Positions 62,746 through 64,000 of a stretch of 64,000 nucleotides of DNA are shown piece by piece; within the stretch, counting starts at the first letter, position 1; each line of letters opens with the position of its first letter. Below the pieces are notes generated by a model. The model did no database searches and had not been told where the DNA came from. It saw nothing but the letters and a program-made list of their open reading frames with translations. The position numbers and the translations under genes are program-made. The DNA is from Caballeronia glebae (GTDB lineage: Bacteria > Pseudomonadota > Gammaproteobacteria > Burkholderiales > Burkholderiaceae), in the NCBI RefSeq assembly GCF_001545035.1, contig NZ_FCOJ02000012.1:1-64000 (forward strand). Direction: 5' to 3'.

Positions 62746-63645
62746 ATGAGCATGAAGTACCACCAATTGCGCGCATTTCTCACGACCGCCGAGCAAGGCA
62801 GCATTCGCGCGGCCGCGCGCAGCCTTCATCTCTCGCAAGCGGCACTGACGAAAGCCATCAAGGAACTGGAGCAGGATCTTGGCGTGCCGCTCGTGTTGCG
62901 CACCGCGCGCGGCGTGCAGTTGACGGCGTTCGGGCAACAGTTGCGCGTGCGCGCGCATCTGATCGTGAGCGAAATGCGCCGCGCCGAAGACGACATCGCG
63001 CAGATGAAAGGCGCCGGCGCGGGCAGCGTGAGCGCGGCCGTCACGCCGACCGCGGCGTTATCGATACTGCCGCAGGCGTATCGCGCGTTTCGCAAGCAGA
63101 TGCCGGAAGCGCGCGTGAGTTTCATCGAAGGCTTTCCGGGCGTCGCGATGCCGCGTTTGCGCGACGGTTCGCTGGACTTCGTCGTTGCCGTCGTCGTGCC
63201 CGAGCATCTCGCGCCGGAGTTCGATCACATCGAGTTGTACGAGAGCCACTCCGCGATCGTCGGGCGAGCGGATCATCCGTTGCGCAACTGCACGTCGCTC
63301 GCGGAATTATCGGATGCGGAATGGTTGCTGAATCCGTCGCCGGAAAGTTCGACGCAGGCGCTGCTCGCTTCTTACGCCGAGCGCGGTTTGATGGTGCCCA
63401 AACGCGTGATCGAATGTCCGAGCTTCATCATTGCGCATGGGTTGTTGCGTGGCTCGGATGCGCTGGCCGCGATGCCCGCCGCGTTGCTCGAACATCCGTG
63501 GGTCAGCGAGGGACTCGCGATCTTTCCTATCGCCGATGCGTTGCCCGCGGTGTCGGTCAGAATCGTGACGCGGCGGGACAGTCCGTTGACGCCCGCCGCT
63601 ACGTTGTTGCTGGAATGTTTGCAGCACGCGGCGCGCTCGCAGTGA
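62746..63645 (+). CDS. LysR-family regulator of the M20/sugar-acid cluster
   Basis: About 299 aa. Helix-turn-helix LRAFLTTAEQGSIRAAARSLHLSQAALTKAIKELE, then VPLVLRTARGVQLTAFG, and the ligand-binding domain. Three in-frame ATGs lie close together (62737, 62746, 62752); 62746 is preferred because AGGA lies eight bases upstream. Divergent from the M20-transporter genes, which it should control. Confidence 0.92.
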   Translation: MSMKYHQLRAFLTTAEQGSIRAAARSLHLSQAALTKAIKELEQDLGVPLVLRTARGVQLTAFGQQLRVRAHLIVSEMRRAEDDIAQMKGAGAGSVSAAVTPTAALSILPQAYRAFRKQMPEARVSFIEGFPGVAMPRLRDGSLDFVVAVVVPEHLAPEFDHIELYESHSAIVGRADHPLRNCTSLAELSDAEWLLNPSPESSTQALLASYAERGLMVPKRVIECPSFIIAHGLLRGSDALAAMPAALLEHPWVSEGLAIFPIADALPAVSVRIVTRRDSPLTPAATLLLECLQHAARSQ

Positions 63646-63675
63646 GGCGAGGGGTTTAGTAATAGTAAGGATTGC

Positions 63676-63999
63676 TCAGAACTTCACTTTGAGCATGAAA
63701 CCAAGCGTGAAAGGAAGATCGCTCGAAGGTATCGGTGGAATAAGGATGATGTTCGCGCCGACGCGCTTGTATTCCAGCATGATGAGCGGCGCGGCAACCG
63801 GCCCCAATGTATGGTTATGGCCGATGCCATAGCTGCCGTAGTCATAGCCGGAGATGAGTCCGGCCATCACGGCGAGCCTGATGTAGTTCCAGTGAAGGAA
63901 GTCCGGCCCCCATACGCCGCCGCCATAGAACGACGGCTTGGATAACGAGTTGCGAAAGTAGCCGCCCGTAATCGCCCACTGCGGCGCAACCCAGCATTC
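63676..63999 (-). CDS. Beta-barrel-like outer-membrane protein, 5' truncated
   Basis: Open frame to the right edge without a stop, so the N-terminus is outside the window. The visible about 107 residues alternate hydrophobic and aromatic residues (WAITGGYFRNSLSKPSFYGGG, AVMAGLISGYDYGSYGIG, then the end FTLGFMLKVKF). The final Phe fits a barrel C-terminal signature. The pattern resembles small lipid-modifying barrels, but I cannot assign the family. Convergent with the LysR gene. Confidence 0.65.
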   Translation of the reverse strand, partial: ECWVAPQWAITGGYFRNSLSKPSFYGGGVWGPDFLHWNYIRLAVMAGLISGYDYGSYGIGHNHTLGPVAAPLIMLEYKRVGANIILIPPIPSSDLPFTLGFMLKVKF

Positions 64000-64000
64000 G

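Overview
The window is high-GC DNA that looks like a Burkholderiaceae replicon, most likely Caballeronia, Paraburkholderia or Burkholderia sensu lato. Codon use is strongly GC-biased. The gene set fits that group: hopanoid genes hpnD-hpnE-shc-hpnG, hpnM/hpnN and hpnI-hpnK, a DUF4148 protein, many LysR, IclR, AraC and MarR-GNAT regulators, and sugar-acid and 3-hydroxybutyrate catabolism. The mix of regulators and accessory catabolism would suit a secondary chromosome, but that is inference. No rRNA, tRNA, CRISPR array or insertion sequence was recognised.

Layout. 1-5.6 kb: end of a NarL/FixJ response regulator, then a lipid-trafficking block (hpnM divergent from hpnN-mlaA) and an acyl-CoA thioesterase. 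5.7-10.5 kb: a tightly overlapping minus-strand operon hpnD-hpnE-shc-hpnG, which makes squalene, cyclises it and processes adenosylhopane. 10.7-12.7 kb: a signalling operon (receiver, CheC-like protein, diguanylate cyclase). 13.5-21.2 kb: a hybrid histidine kinase, a stress-type low-complexity protein, an FMN reductase, an AEC carrier and small lipoproteins. 21.3-25.3 kb: a sigma-54 activator divergent from a GntP permease and 3-hydroxybutyrate dehydrogenase, with a clear -24/-12 promoter and upstream palindromes. 25.5-40.9 kb: an Aer-like chemoreceptor, an AI-2E permease with a long tail, a GST, a PPOX-reductase-ferredoxin fusion, G6PDH, FUSC and LysE exporters, WrbA, a PhoD phosphatase, and Usp and TerB-like proteins.

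41.3-42.5 kb: an isolated endolysin/holin pair. 42.6-51.2 kb: a Spy-like protein, IclR plus MHS transporter, LysR, MarR-GNAT, AraC, a methyltransferase and a Gfo/Idh/MocA oxidoreductase. 51.3-56.2 kb: a PmrAB/QseBC-type two-component system whose predicted direct-repeat boxes (CTTAAG-N5-CTTAAG) lie at its own promoter region and directly before hpnI-hpnK, the hopanoid glucosamine genes. 56.3-62.7 kb: a second MarR-GNAT protein with paired operators, then a pentonate-type catabolic cluster (aldolase, IlvD/Edd dehydratase, MHS transporter, M20 amidohydrolase) divergent from a LysR regulator. A beta-barrel-like gene runs off the right edge.

Besides genes, the window carries at least eight copies of a short intergenic motif (about GGTGAGG-N3-TTCGGGAGC) in four gene-free gaps and a perfect inverted pair of DnaA boxes in another. 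The strongest candidates for something new are the apparent coupling of a PmrA-like regulator to hopanoid head-group genes, and the dispersed motif family.
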